From the NCBI GenBank assembly GCA_029250345.1, contig JAQXFL010000029.1, positions 1 through 26,034 of the forward strand: a stretch of 26,034 bases of DNA, given 5' to 3'. Origin of the DNA: Candidatus Poseidoniaceae archaeon (GTDB taxonomy: Archaea; Thermoplasmatota; Poseidoniia; Poseidoniales; Poseidoniaceae). The notes under the pieces are model-generated. The model was not told the DNA's origin and did no database searches. It was given only the letters and a program-made list of their open reading frames with translations. Made by a program: the position numbers and the translations under genes. Below are positions 8,596-17,248 of this stretch, in pieces; positions within the stretch are counted from its first letter, which is position 1; every line of letters begins with the position of its first letter.

Positions 8596-9198
8596 TCACC
8601 GTGCGTGGCCTGGAGGCATGTTTGGTTCTTCAGGACCTTCTGGGTGAGGGTCTGGATGTGGATCGCTAGCAGGTGCTGCAGCCTCGACTTCACCTCGGTG
8701 AATTGCGGCTGCGCCTTTGATTGAGTCGATGATTTGTTGGTATCCGGTGCATCGGCAGAGGTTGCCTTCAATTGCACAAGCAATTTCTTTATCCGTCGGT
8801 GAATCGTTCTCGTTCAGTAAAGCCTGAGCCGAAATGAGGAAACCGGGCGTACAAAAACCACATTGCGAACCTCCGTGTTCGGCAAAGCATGATTGGATCG
8901 GTGCAAGGTGTGCACCGTCAGCAAGCCCTTCGACCGTAGTGATGACCGAGCCCTCAACCTGTCCGGCAAGACAGAGGCACGACAGTCGAGGATTGCCATC
9001 CACCATCACGGTGCAACATCCACAGGTCCCAAGGTCACAACCTCGCTTTACGCCAAGCGTGCCGACCTTGTCGCGCAGGACATCGAGCAGAACTGCATTG
9101 GATGGAACCAACACTTCAATTGGAGTTCCGTTGACCTCTGCAGACCAGACATTTTTCGCCGGACTTGGTATCATTTCGATATGTTCGCTACCCACCAT
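8596..9198 (-). CDS. 2Fe-2S small subunit of the molybdenum enzyme (CoxS/XdhA/HcrC type)
   Basis: Counting from an ATG at 9198 the protein has 200 residues. It holds both clusters of the family: the plant-type ferredoxin cluster (Cys54, Cys59, Cys62, Cys74, in GCDLGTCGCC) and the second helical-domain cluster (CGFC at 113-116 and CRC at 148-150, in NLCRCTGY). It passes electrons between the molybdenum site and FAD. A His/Pro/Asp-rich tail of about 25 residues closes the protein. The start is uncertain. The frame is open to a TTG at 9276 that overlaps the acyltransferase stop, with further ATGs at 9234 and 9174. None has a ribosome site, and homology would need only the region from about 9174. 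The end of the gene runs 3 bases into a possible GTG start of the large subunit, so the genes are one operon. Confidence 0.92.
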   Translation of the reverse strand: MVGSEHIEMIPSPAKNVWSAEVNGTPIEVLVPSNAVLLDVLRDKVGTLGVKRGCDLGTCGCCTVMVDGNPRLSCLCLAGQVEGSVITTVEGLADGAHLAPIQSCFAEHGGSQCGFCTPGFLISAQALLNENDSPTDKEIACAIEGNLCRCTGYQQIIDSIKGAAAIHRGEVEAAAPASDPHPDPHPEGPEEPNMPPGHAR

Positions 9199-9203
9199 AT
9201 TCT

Positions 9204-9218
9204 GTCGCCAAAGGCGAC
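9204..9218. repeat. Perfect 15-base palindrome next to the small-subunit start
   Basis: Six-base arms GTCGCC and GGCGAC are separated by three bases. If translation starts at 9198, this hairpin is 5 bases before the ATG and could limit initiation. If translation starts further upstream, it is simply coding sequence (Arg-Arg-Leu-Trp-Arg). The palindrome is seen directly; any regulatory role is a guess. Confidence 0.4.
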
Positions 9219-9272
9219 GTAGTGGCTCCCGCATATCAACATAGGGTATGCAACCGTTGCTGAGGCTACAAC

Positions 9273-10886
9273 TCAAGAATTTGCAGAGGGTGCTGGAGTG
9301 GAGCGTTTCTTGACCGAGACGACATCATCGCTGCCGGCTGGAGGGTCAACCCAATCTGGGTCGCCGGGAAGCACAAGGCCTTCCCCCAAACCGACCAAAC
9401 GCCCGGCTAACTGCCGTTGTTGTTTGACGAGTAAATCCCAATTGTATTCATCGTCCTTCCATGCCTTCCACCTTCTCATCGCCCTTGAACTAACAACCAG
9501 TCGAGCGTACAACCGCAAGTGCAGTTTTGCTGATGTCGGCCACCACAGAAACAGGAGAGAAAACACCAGTAGAGAGGGAAGGAATGTTAGTAATTCCAAC
9601 AACCAATGCTTGACAAGAATCTCGTTTACTGGACTTGCTGTCGCAAGCAACATCCAGGTGAGGGCAGCAGATGCTACAATCCACCATAGAGGGAAGAAAA
9701 TAACCGCAGTCATCACTTTTAGGGTTCCAATGATGGATTGGTCGGCACCTCGTTTTTTCATAATTTTTACTGCCGTAGCGTTGCCTCGATAAGGAACGAG
9801 ATTGCCAAAAACAGCACTCCAAGTAATGAGTCCAAGCATCCAAACACCGGCCCAAAGCCATGAAAACATCACTTTTGCGGAATCCTTACGAGTGAGGTTT
9901 TCCGGACGTGCATCGACATCAATTGGAGTAATGTTGCGCTCTTCCAACTGTTCGAAATGATGTTCGCAATCTTCAACCAGTTTCCCGGTGAGAGACGGGT
10001 CGTGTTCAGCAAGATATTCCCATCCTGCACGAACTCTACGCGCTCCCATCACGGATTCTGCATAACTCGGTTTGACCAATTTTCCACCGCTCTGACGGGC
10101 TTTTTCAGCATAAGCCAAACTTCTCCCCTTCCAGATAAGCGTACGCTCTCTCCATGTCGTCTTTGACAGGCTAGCACGGTTCAACTCTACCCCGATTGAT
10201 CTGGTCACTTCAGAGACCCATTCTCGGTCAAGTGCATCCTGTTCATCAGCATCTTCAACCAAAGATGGAATTGGTGCGAATTTCATAATCCGTTCCACAA
10301 TGACGGCTGCCCTCTCACGGAAGGTGTGTGATTCCGAATAATGCAACCCAATAGGCACCAATTGAGGTTCTGCTTGTCCTTGAGCCAGTGCTTTCCTCCG
10401 TGCAGCCAGTAATATTCGTGCTGCGCCAGAACGAGCGCGCTTGACTGAAGATTCAGTGTGGGTTGTGCCCTCTGGGAAAATAATCAAACGGCCGCCATCA
10501 GCGACCACTGAGGCAACATTGTCCAACTGATTCCTGTTGCGTGCTTTAGCTCCTTCCGCATCGTCTGAATCTTGCGCCCTTTCGATAGGAACTGCTCCTG
10601 CGCCACGGATGAGGCGTCCAAGGAGAGGAATCTTGAACAGCGTGTGCTTTGCAATCATTGACAGTCGCCCGGGGAGCGACGCATGCATGAGCATTGGGTC
10701 AATGAGGCCACTGGGATGCCATGCGATGAAAATAATGCCACCTTCTTGAGGAAGATTTTCGTCATCGACAATGTTGATCTCTCGGAACCAGATACTGACA
10801 AGTGACCTCGACATACGTCGAACCCAGCGATAGATTCTGTTAATACGCGGGTGACCATCACCTTGAGGGTCTTTCGGCCAGCGCAT
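9273..10886 (-). CDS. PlsC-like phospholipid/glycerol acyltransferase with C-terminal membrane domain
   Basis: The protein has 537 residues, about twice the size of a plain PlsC. The N-terminal acyltransferase has the His-x5-Asp form of the catalytic motif, HPSGLID at 57-63, as in the H-x5-D branch of glycerophosphate acyltransferases, then GAVPIER (97-103) and FPEGTTH (137-143). Residues 340-465 hold about three or four hydrophobic helices, and the tail is basic and proline-rich. The family transfers acyl groups from acyl-CoA or acyl-ACP to (lyso)glycerophosphates at the membrane. The ATG at 10886 is the first start after an in-frame stop, and no clear ribosome site is seen. The end overlaps the possible TTG start of the 2Fe-2S gene in TTGA, so the acyltransferase probably shares its transcript with the molybdenum enzyme. 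In archaea this family is unusual, because archaeal membrane lipids are ethers. Confidence 0.87.
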   Translation of the reverse strand: MRWPKDPQGDGHPRINRIYRWVRRMSRSLVSIWFREINIVDDENLPQEGGIIFIAWHPSGLIDPMLMHASLPGRLSMIAKHTLFKIPLLGRLIRGAGAVPIERAQDSDDAEGAKARNRNQLDNVASVVADGGRLIIFPEGTTHTESSVKRARSGAARILLAARRKALAQGQAEPQLVPIGLHYSESHTFRERAAVIVERIMKFAPIPSLVEDADEQDALDREWVSEVTRSIGVELNRASLSKTTWRERTLIWKGRSLAYAEKARQSGGKLVKPSYAESVMGARRVRAGWEYLAEHDPSLTGKLVEDCEHHFEQLEERNITPIDVDARPENLTRKDSAKVMFSWLWAGVWMLGLITWSAVFGNLVPYRGNATAVKIMKKRGADQSIIGTLKVMTAVIFFPLWWIVASAALTWMLLATASPVNEILVKHWLLELLTFLPSLLVFSLLFLWWPTSAKLHLRLYARLVVSSRAMRRWKAWKDDEYNWDLLVKQQRQLAGRLVGLGEGLVLPGDPDWVDPPAGSDDVVSVKKRSTPAPSANS

Positions 10887-10943
10887 GCGCCAACCACTTC
10901 GTTCTATCTATTGAGTTCATCTCCGGATTTACGGAAATTATCG

Positions 10944-12956
10944 CTATAATGATTTTTCTTCATCATCGACCTGTTGGGCGATGACATCACTCATCTCTTG
11001 GTCGCCAAGTGTATTGAAATCAATACCTGCAAGCGTGCCTTCCTCCTTGTTGGTAATGACGTTGATTACGAGAAGAACAATGAGGAAGAGAACGATGAAT
11101 GCGCCGACACCAAGAAGCATCGAAGTGCTGGAGACACCATCACCTTCGGATTGCGTCTCAAACGCTGATGCTGTGTCCATGAGCATGATGTTCGCTGTAA
11201 TAAGCGGGGAAGATGTATGTCCACCAGAATCGTTCGCCTTAATGCCACGGATAGAAATCGTATGGTTTCCTTCCAATTCTATTCCAGGAAGGTGTTCCAG
11301 TTGGTGGATAATGTCTATTGCAGTTAGAGTCCCAGATGTATCGCCGTGGTCAAAACTGTGGATGTTGGACCAATCATCACGCAGGTGGTTGCTGCGCCAT
11401 TGGACGGTATCCACATCACCTGCAGCGGAATAGGAAAGGAGTTCTTCAGGGAACATGTGAATTCGATTATCAGCACCTATTTCAGTCGAGAGAAGTACTT
11501 CCATTGACGAATCATAGGCGTAATCCCGTTCTGCAGCTTCGTAAACTGCTTCAAGTGCACGAACTTCACCATGGCCGTAAACGTTGTTTTGACGGTTCTT
11601 GGTCACCAAGTGTTGAGCATCGTTATCATCGCATCCGTCGATTCCAGCTGCGTCTCCCATGTAGGTGCATGCACGGTATTCTGCAGTTTCTTGCATGATG
11701 TTACGGACTTCGAACGGCGTCAAATCTGGGTTCGCTTGAAGCATCAAAGCTGCAACACCTGCTGCACCCGGGGTCGCCATGGAAGTGCCGGACATATCGG
11801 TATACTGATCTCCGGAATTAAACTGAACAGACATGACGTTTGAACCGACGTAAGCCACGTTTGGTTTGACACGGTTTTCCTCAGTAGGACCTTGACTCGA
11901 ATAGATAGCGATGCTGGAATCCTTGTCAAGTGCTCCGACGGTAATTGCATCTTCCGCGCTGCCTGGTGTGCCAATCGTTCCACGCCCTGCAGAGTTTCCA
12001 GCAGCGATAAACAGTGTAATGTCGTTGTAGACCATTTCGTTGGCCATTCGGTTCACGCTGTCTTCTTCAGACGACGTCCATTCGATGAGTCCGAAACCAC
12101 CGAGAGACATAGAGGCTGCTCGAATGTTGTACTCATAGCGATGGTCCACAGTCCATTCCATGCCGGCCATTACGGTAGCAAATGAGCCGGAGCCTGCAGC
12201 GTCGAGAACTTTGACGCCCACGAGGAATGCTTGTGGCGCCATGCCGATATGGTCGTAATTTGGCGCTCCGGTTCCCGCAGTCGTACCTGCACAGTGAGAG
12301 CCGTGACCTTGGTCGTCGTAAGGGAAGACTTCAGTGCCGTTAACGAGGCCTGGATTGTTAACCGGGTCATAGAAAGCGATGACTTTCGGGTCGTTGGTAG
12401 CAGGGTCATCATCCAAATCATCGAGACTTGTGTGAGCGCCGTCAATGCCGGTGTCAATGATTGCCACTGCCGTACCCGACCCATCGTATCCGGTGTCTGC
12501 CCAAACGGTATCTACACCGTGAAGAACCGCAGCATCACCGTTGGTAACAGAGAGAAGCCCGTCGAGTTCGAGCATAACAACTCCGGGGAGAATGGATGCG
12601 TCAAGGATTCGGTCAACAGGGACTCGTCCTGCCAATGCGTCGATTCGGTCGAGAGTCCATTCATGCGTGTATCCGATTTCGCGCTCAAGCATTGCGATTT
12701 CTTCGCTTCCAGGGGTGTGGTCAAAATCGATAATGAGGGGTAGAGTATTCTGCTCATCAAGGAAATGCGGGCTGTCTTTGTGGACTTCAATCATATCACC
12801 GATACCGTTGCCGTTTCGGTCAACCGTGGTTTCGACCCACCAGCCTTCTTCAACGGGTTGATCTGATGTTTCGGAAACGGGTACAGCCATTGCCAATGTA
12901 GGCAGGACCATGATGCTCAAACAGAGGAAAGTAATTGCTTTTCGAGTCGCAGACAT
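10944..12956 (-). CDS. Secreted subtilisin-like serine protease (S8) with C-terminal membrane anchor
   Basis: The 670-residue protein has a signal peptide (about 1-24, cleavage near AMA), a DRNGNGIGDMIE segment at 46-57 that looks like a calcium-binding loop, and a propeptide-like stretch of about 70-140. The S8 catalytic domain follows, with Asp168 in AIIDTG, His218 in GHGSHCAGT, the oxyanion Asn321 in AAGNS and Ser392 in SGTSMATP. All four are present, so it should be active. A beta-rich C-terminal domain follows. A helix near 612-634 and a cytoplasmic acidic tail of about 35 residues anchor it to the membrane, with the catalytic part outside. A GGTGA site 4 bases before the ATG at 12956 sets the start. 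It probably digests extracellular proteins or processes surface proteins. It is divergent from the giant membrane protein gene, with 156 bases between them. Confidence 0.94.
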   Translation of the reverse strand: MSATRKAITFLCLSIMVLPTLAMAVPVSETSDQPVEEGWWVETTVDRNGNGIGDMIEVHKDSPHFLDEQNTLPLIIDFDHTPGSEEIAMLEREIGYTHEWTLDRIDALAGRVPVDRILDASILPGVVMLELDGLLSVTNGDAAVLHGVDTVWADTGYDGSGTAVAIIDTGIDGAHTSLDDLDDDPATNDPKVIAFYDPVNNPGLVNGTEVFPYDDQGHGSHCAGTTAGTGAPNYDHIGMAPQAFLVGVKVLDAAGSGSFATVMAGMEWTVDHRYEYNIRAASMSLGGFGLIEWTSSEEDSVNRMANEMVYNDITLFIAAGNSAGRGTIGTPGSAEDAITVGALDKDSSIAIYSSQGPTEENRVKPNVAYVGSNVMSVQFNSGDQYTDMSGTSMATPGAAGVAALMLQANPDLTPFEVRNIMQETAEYRACTYMGDAAGIDGCDDNDAQHLVTKNRQNNVYGHGEVRALEAVYEAAERDYAYDSSMEVLLSTEIGADNRIHMFPEELLSYSAAGDVDTVQWRSNHLRDDWSNIHSFDHGDTSGTLTAIDIIHQLEHLPGIELEGNHTISIRGIKANDSGGHTSSPLITANIMLMDTASAFETQSEGDGVSSTSMLLGVGAFIVLFLIVLLVINVITNKEEGTLAGIDFNTLGDQEMSDVIAQQVDDEEKSL

Positions 12957-13112
12957 TTCTTCACCAAACTAACCCAAACCTCTTCGACATTTGAACCCAT
13001 TGAAAGACAGTGTACTGTATTGGGTACGAAAATGAGGTCTCTGAACCCCAATGAAAACCAAAAATACGGGTCAACTGTTAAATGAGGTTTCAATAACTCA
13101 AACTTGATTGTC
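12957..13112. promoter_or_regulatory. Divergent promoter region with 50-base-spaced repeats and a TATA-like element
   Basis: The gap separates the first subtilase (minus) from the giant membrane protein (plus). For the plus gene, TTAAAT at 13078-13083 lies about 30 bases before the ATG at 13113 and no ribosome site is present, which suggests a short or absent leader. TGAACCC occurs at 12992 and 13042, each followed by a similar ATTGAAAG or AATGAAAA block. AATGAGGT occurs at 13031 and 13081. Both pairs are exactly 50 bases apart. An inverted repeat ACAGT-GT-ACTGT lies at 13007-13018. The minus-strand promoter is not obvious. The elements are seen; their use as binding sites is inference. Confidence 0.45.
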
Positions 13113-16100
13113 ATGCCTGCTCCTCGACGTTCCGCACCACGACGTACCGCACCCGCACCCGCAGCTGGGTTGCTCGAAAAAGCAACTGTTCCGTCATCAA
13201 CCGGGATGATTTACAACGATACATCGCTTGTTGAACAACCAATGATTGTTCGAAGCCCGGGCAACCCTATTGATTCATCAAGCAGGGACTTAATGAGATT
13301 CTCTCAACTGATTATGATGGGAATTGCCCTTGCCGCAATATGGGGTGGTTTGTTCAGCATCGCCTTTGCCGAGGATGCGTCAAACAACGATTTCCTCATC
13401 TTGTTCTTGGGAGGATTTCTATCAGCAGGGATTGCCATTGGATGGATTGCAGCCCAGAGTAAAAAGAACGACTATGTTCTCTTTGAAGTTCAAGATTACA
13501 TGCTCGGCATAGGCCTGTTCTTTGCCACTATTGGAACCGTTTGGGGCTCTCGATGGTTGATAGGATTCGTCACCGGAGAAGGATGGACCGAAATCTTTGG
13601 TACGGCTGCTGAATTTAATTCTGGCGTATTGATTGATGCCACTACTGGAGAAGAAGTCGATTGGCATCCGAATGCCAAGGCCATCTATGTGCAAACAGCA
13701 GCACTCCTCGCCCTCATCTTTGCTGAACTTCAACTCTTCAAGCGATTCAAAGGAGCGACTGGATTTGGTAGGGCTGTCTCTGCATACGCTCCTATTCTCG
13801 TGTTGGTCGCTGCTGGAATGGGGCCTTGGATGAGATGGACTGACAATATCATTTCTTACGAAATGGGCATATCGCTCATTTTGCTTTGTTTTGCTTCAAT
13901 GGAACTGGCGTTGCGCTCCAACAAAGCGCTGAATTTCGTGGTCGTAGCAGTGGTCTCTGGACTAACTCCAATTCTGTTTGAAGTCTTCAACACCAACGCA
14001 GAAGTTGGCGGAGAAGGTGGTGCATTGTCTCTTCTCGTGTTCATTATTGCGCTTCAAGGCTACTACGCTTCACGTCAAGAGTTGCGCTCTGAATTAATTC
14101 AGAAGGCGTCAATCGTCTTGGTAGGTGAAATTGTATTTGCAATGTTTATTGCTCGAACTCAGGATCTTAACCTTCACCTTGGCCCAGTGAAATCTGCAGA
14201 ACTTGGCATAGACCATCTCTTTGGTTTAAGCGTCGCACTATGGATTGCTGTTCTCGCCTTTTACTTCCCTGCAGTACAACAACGCAGAGTCCCATGGATG
14301 CCAATTGGCCTAGCAGCAGCCTTGGTCGTGTTACCAAATGACGGTAGTGTGATTCCGTGGGTCATTTCATTGTTGATGATTCCTTACATGCTCTTCATCG
14401 CAAAAGCAACACGCCGATGGGTGGCAGATTATACATTCGCAATGCTCGCAGTTGCATACTTCATGACCGATGTAATAGCGAACATAGAGAACATTCCACT
14501 CTCAGGAACATTTGGTTATGACGGGATGCAGGTCATCATTCCAGTCGCACTGTTCATCATCTCAGAATACGCTCGAAGAACGGACAAAATATCTTCTTGG
14601 ACACATCTTGTCATGCTTGCGGCTCTTGTCCTCTCAAGAACAATCATTCAGGCTGAAGATTGGTTTATGCCTTGGATCTTTATCGGCTATTTGTTGTATC
14701 TCGCTCGGGATTCATTCACGAACTTATCTCAAGAAAGCGAATGGAAAGAGAAGATGCAGGCCACTCTCGTCGTGATTATCGCCAATGCTTCAATGATACT
14801 CCTCGCCGTTCTCGACAGGCTTGACTTGCCACAATTCCTCGACAACGATATACTTCCTGAATACTTTAATTATCAAATTTTTATTCTCGGAATTGTCGGA
14901 TACCTCGCTCTCTATAAGGCCCGAACTATAGAATTGGATGCCGGACTTTTGTTCAACTGGACGAAGCGTTTCGCCAGCAATGCACCAATGTACAATCCTG
15001 AAACAAACACATGGACGACGCCTGACCAGGATACCGAACAGGAAGTAGCGAATTGGCAAGAGATGAACAGTTGGAGCCAACTTACCCGAATTTCACTTAT
15101 TGTCCCCTTCTTCATGATGAGCTTTAGTATTGTCACGATGTCTGACCCGTGGAATGGTTTTGATACCGATGGTTCTCAATCACTGGTTATGTATCCATGG
15201 ATTTTGATGCTCTTAGCACCTGTTTACGGTTTGGTCCATGAAATTCGTGGAATGGAAATCATTTCCTCTACAGTCCGTTCAGCAGGCGTCTGGGTGTTGT
15301 TTGCAATAACTGTTCCAGTATCAATTAGTTTCAATGTTGTTCGAAGTGAGATGCTCCAAATCGAAAAATATGTCGATACTGCAATCATGCCAGTACCAAT
15401 ACTTCTCGACCTTATTCTCCTCAGTGCTCCGCTGTATGTTAACAGCCTCATCGCAAAACGTGGAATTGACACAGAACACTTGTCTGAAAACGCAGACCGT
15501 TGGGCAATGCTCGGTTTGATTGCGTTTGCGTGCCTTGACACATCCGGTGGATTGCTGTTGATTTCTATGCTCGGTCTTGTGACTGTTCGAAGTGTCCGAC
15601 ACCGACATGTCCTCCCATTGCTGCTCTCTCCAGCTGTGTTTATTCTCTTGCAATCAACCTGGTTGAATTACGCTGGAATCGGCCGAACCTTGTTTGAATC
15701 ATTCGGTTCTCTATCGTACGACTTCACAGAGGACGGTTTCCTCGGGCTACCAAGGATTGGAGGCCTCATTATCGCAGGCCAAATGTTGTACGCTATCATC
15801 ATGGACAGTCGAATGGTGAAAAACAGTTCATCGAACCGTGAACCATTACCATGGTACGGTTTGTGGGGATGGGCACTGGTTGGAATTCTAGCCGCATCAT
15901 CAAGTATAGGTTGGATACCTGCAATCTTCTTCGCTTATCTCATGATAAACGCCTGGCTTTCGGGAACACTCAACTCGTTGCCTGTGCTTCACTTGGGATT
16001 CTTGATCAGTCTGATTGTTGGAATGGCAGTGGAAGAAGTCGCTGATACCCCGGCTCTTGCGTTCTCGTGGAGCGCTTTAATCACTGGATTTGCAGCTCTT

Positions 16101-17243
16101 GGATTCAGTGCAATGGGCAGCAATGGAATTCTCTTCAAGAACGTTCCAGAAGCCCGAGAAGAGTTCTACACTGAACAGAAGAAATCGGAAATCATCAATA
16201 CTCTCTACGTCGTCACTTACGTTCTCTTCTTGGTAAGCTACGAAGCATTGAACGGAATTGGTACCATGGTCGGTGCAATTATTCTCACCCGCGACATCGT
16301 CACCAAGGGTTACACAAACGCAGTCTTCTTTGTCCCGGCGATTCACGCACTTGCGTTGATGAACTTACTTGTTCAGACCGAGTTCGATATGATTCAAGAT
16401 GGCATAGTACTCGGTTCAGTTCTCCTTACCGAAGGACTGATTGTATCTTGGCTTTCCTTGCAAAACGACAGAGTATACGATTTCAAATTCTTTGAATGGG
16501 AAAACGATGATGAGTTCCTCGACTTCATTGACCGACTCGGAATCGCTGGAGTTTTGTTTTCATTGTCTGGAATCTATTTCATATTCGCAGATTTCAATCA
16601 AACAACGGTTGGATGGCTGCTGGCAACAGCAGTACTCATGGCAGTCGGCATTCAAGGGTACTCGCCCGAAAATGATGCGCGCTGGCGCCGCATAATCGGT
16701 GGCTATGGCTCAATATTTGCTTTCATCGGCTTTAGCAGCGGAATTGAAAGCAACACCATGCAATCCCTCTCCTGGATTGGAGTGGGACTCATTGCATTGG
16801 GATGGGGATTCATGATGATGCAACGGCTCGAAAATGATGAACAAATCTATCACAGTTCAGAAGAGGCAATACCTGAAGGCTTGGCAATGAACGAAGCGGT
16901 TCTCATTGCAGATGAATCAGTTGAGATACCTGAGCCAGTGTTTGAAGCGGAAGAGGAAGAATATGTGGAAGAAGATGAAGAAGACTTTGAAGAATCAAAT
17001 GAACAATCACTTCCTGAACCTGTACTCAAGAAAACAACTCCAAAGGCCATACCTAAGCCAGTTGTTGAACAAGTCGTACTTCCCGCTGCCATCGATACTG
17101 GATTAGGATTTGAGATTCGGCTGCCACCCGGGAAACTTGAAGCAATTGTGAAATCGATTCGCTCGACTCCTCATGAGGGTTACAAACCGATTGTTGGCAT
17201 GCATGAGAATGGAAAAATCGTCATTGATTGGGTTGAAGTTTAA
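13113..17243 (+). CDS. Giant polytopic membrane protein of unknown function, about 35 membrane segments
   Basis: The protein has 1376 residues from the ATG at 13113; an in-frame TTG nine bases earlier is less likely. I do not recognise a family. The first 60 residues are soluble and rich in Pro, Arg and Ala. From about residue 62 to 1220 there are roughly 35 hydrophobic segments with mostly short loops; one longer loop lies near 620-660. The last 135 residues are soluble, with a Glu-rich linker (about 1245-1300), a Lys/Pro stretch and a compact ending, LPPGKLEAIVKSIRS to DWVEV, that looks like a small folded domain. The arrangement recalls the very large membrane proteins of the DUF2339 kind, but I cannot show homology. 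No catalytic or transport motif stands out. The start has no ribosome site and a TATA-like box 30 bases upstream. It ends back to back with the second subtilase gene. Confidence 0.85.
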   Translation: MPAPRRSAPRRTAPAPAAGLLEKATVPSSTGMIYNDTSLVEQPMIVRSPGNPIDSSSRDLMRFSQLIMMGIALAAIWGGLFSIAFAEDASNNDFLILFLGGFLSAGIAIGWIAAQSKKNDYVLFEVQDYMLGIGLFFATIGTVWGSRWLIGFVTGEGWTEIFGTAAEFNSGVLIDATTGEEVDWHPNAKAIYVQTAALLALIFAELQLFKRFKGATGFGRAVSAYAPILVLVAAGMGPWMRWTDNIISYEMGISLILLCFASMELALRSNKALNFVVVAVVSGLTPILFEVFNTNAEVGGEGGALSLLVFIIALQGYYASRQELRSELIQKASIVLVGEIVFAMFIARTQDLNLHLGPVKSAELGIDHLFGLSVALWIAVLAFYFPAVQQRRVPWMPIGLAAALVVLPNDGSVIPWVISLLMIPYMLFIAKATRRWVADYTFAMLAVAYFMTDVIANIENIPLSGTFGYDGMQVIIPVALFIISEYARRTDKISSWTHLVMLAALVLSRTIIQAEDWFMPWIFIGYLLYLARDSFTNLSQESEWKEKMQATLVVIIANASMILLAVLDRLDLPQFLDNDILPEYFNYQIFILGIVGYLALYKARTIELDAGLLFNWTKRFASNAPMYNPETNTWTTPDQDTEQEVANWQEMNSWSQLTRISLIVPFFMMSFSIVTMSDPWNGFDTDGSQSLVMYPWILMLLAPVYGLVHEIRGMEIISSTVRSAGVWVLFAITVPVSISFNVVRSEMLQIEKYVDTAIMPVPILLDLILLSAPLYVNSLIAKRGIDTEHLSENADRWAMLGLIAFACLDTSGGLLLISMLGLVTVRSVRHRHVLPLLLSPAVFILLQSTWLNYAGIGRTLFESFGSLSYDFTEDGFLGLPRIGGLIIAGQMLYAIIMDSRMVKNSSSNREPLPWYGLWGWALVGILAASSSIGWIPAIFFAYLMINAWLSGTLNSLPVLHLGFLISLIVGMAVEEVADTPALAFSWSALITGFAALGFSAMGSNGILFKNVPEAREEFYTEQKKSEIINTLYVVTYVLFLVSYEALNGIGTMVGAIILTRDIVTKGYTNAVFFVPAIHALALMNLLVQTEFDMIQDGIVLGSVLLTEGLIVSWLSLQNDRVYDFKFFEWENDDEFLDFIDRLGIAGVLFSLSGIYFIFADFNQTTVGWLLATAVLMAVGIQGYSPENDARWRRIIGGYGSIFAFIGFSSGIESNTMQSLSWIGVGLIALGWGFMMMQRLENDEQIYHSSEEAIPEGLAMNEAVLIADESVEIPEPVFEAEEEEYVEEDEEDFEESNEQSLPEPVLKKTTPKAIPKPVVEQVVLPAAIDTGLGFEIRLPPGKLEAIVKSIRSTPHEGYKPIVGMHENGKIVIDWVEV

Positions 17244-17248
17244 TCAAT
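17223..17248. repeat. Inverted repeat spanning the abutting stop codons of a convergent pair
   Basis: Seven-base arms ATTGATT (17223-17229) and AATCAAT (17242-17248) with a 12-base loop cover the point where the giant membrane protein ends (TAA, 17241-17243) and the second subtilase ends (TGA on the other strand, 17246-17244). No long T run follows. It could slow both polymerases, but the stem is AT-rich and weak. Confidence 0.3.
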
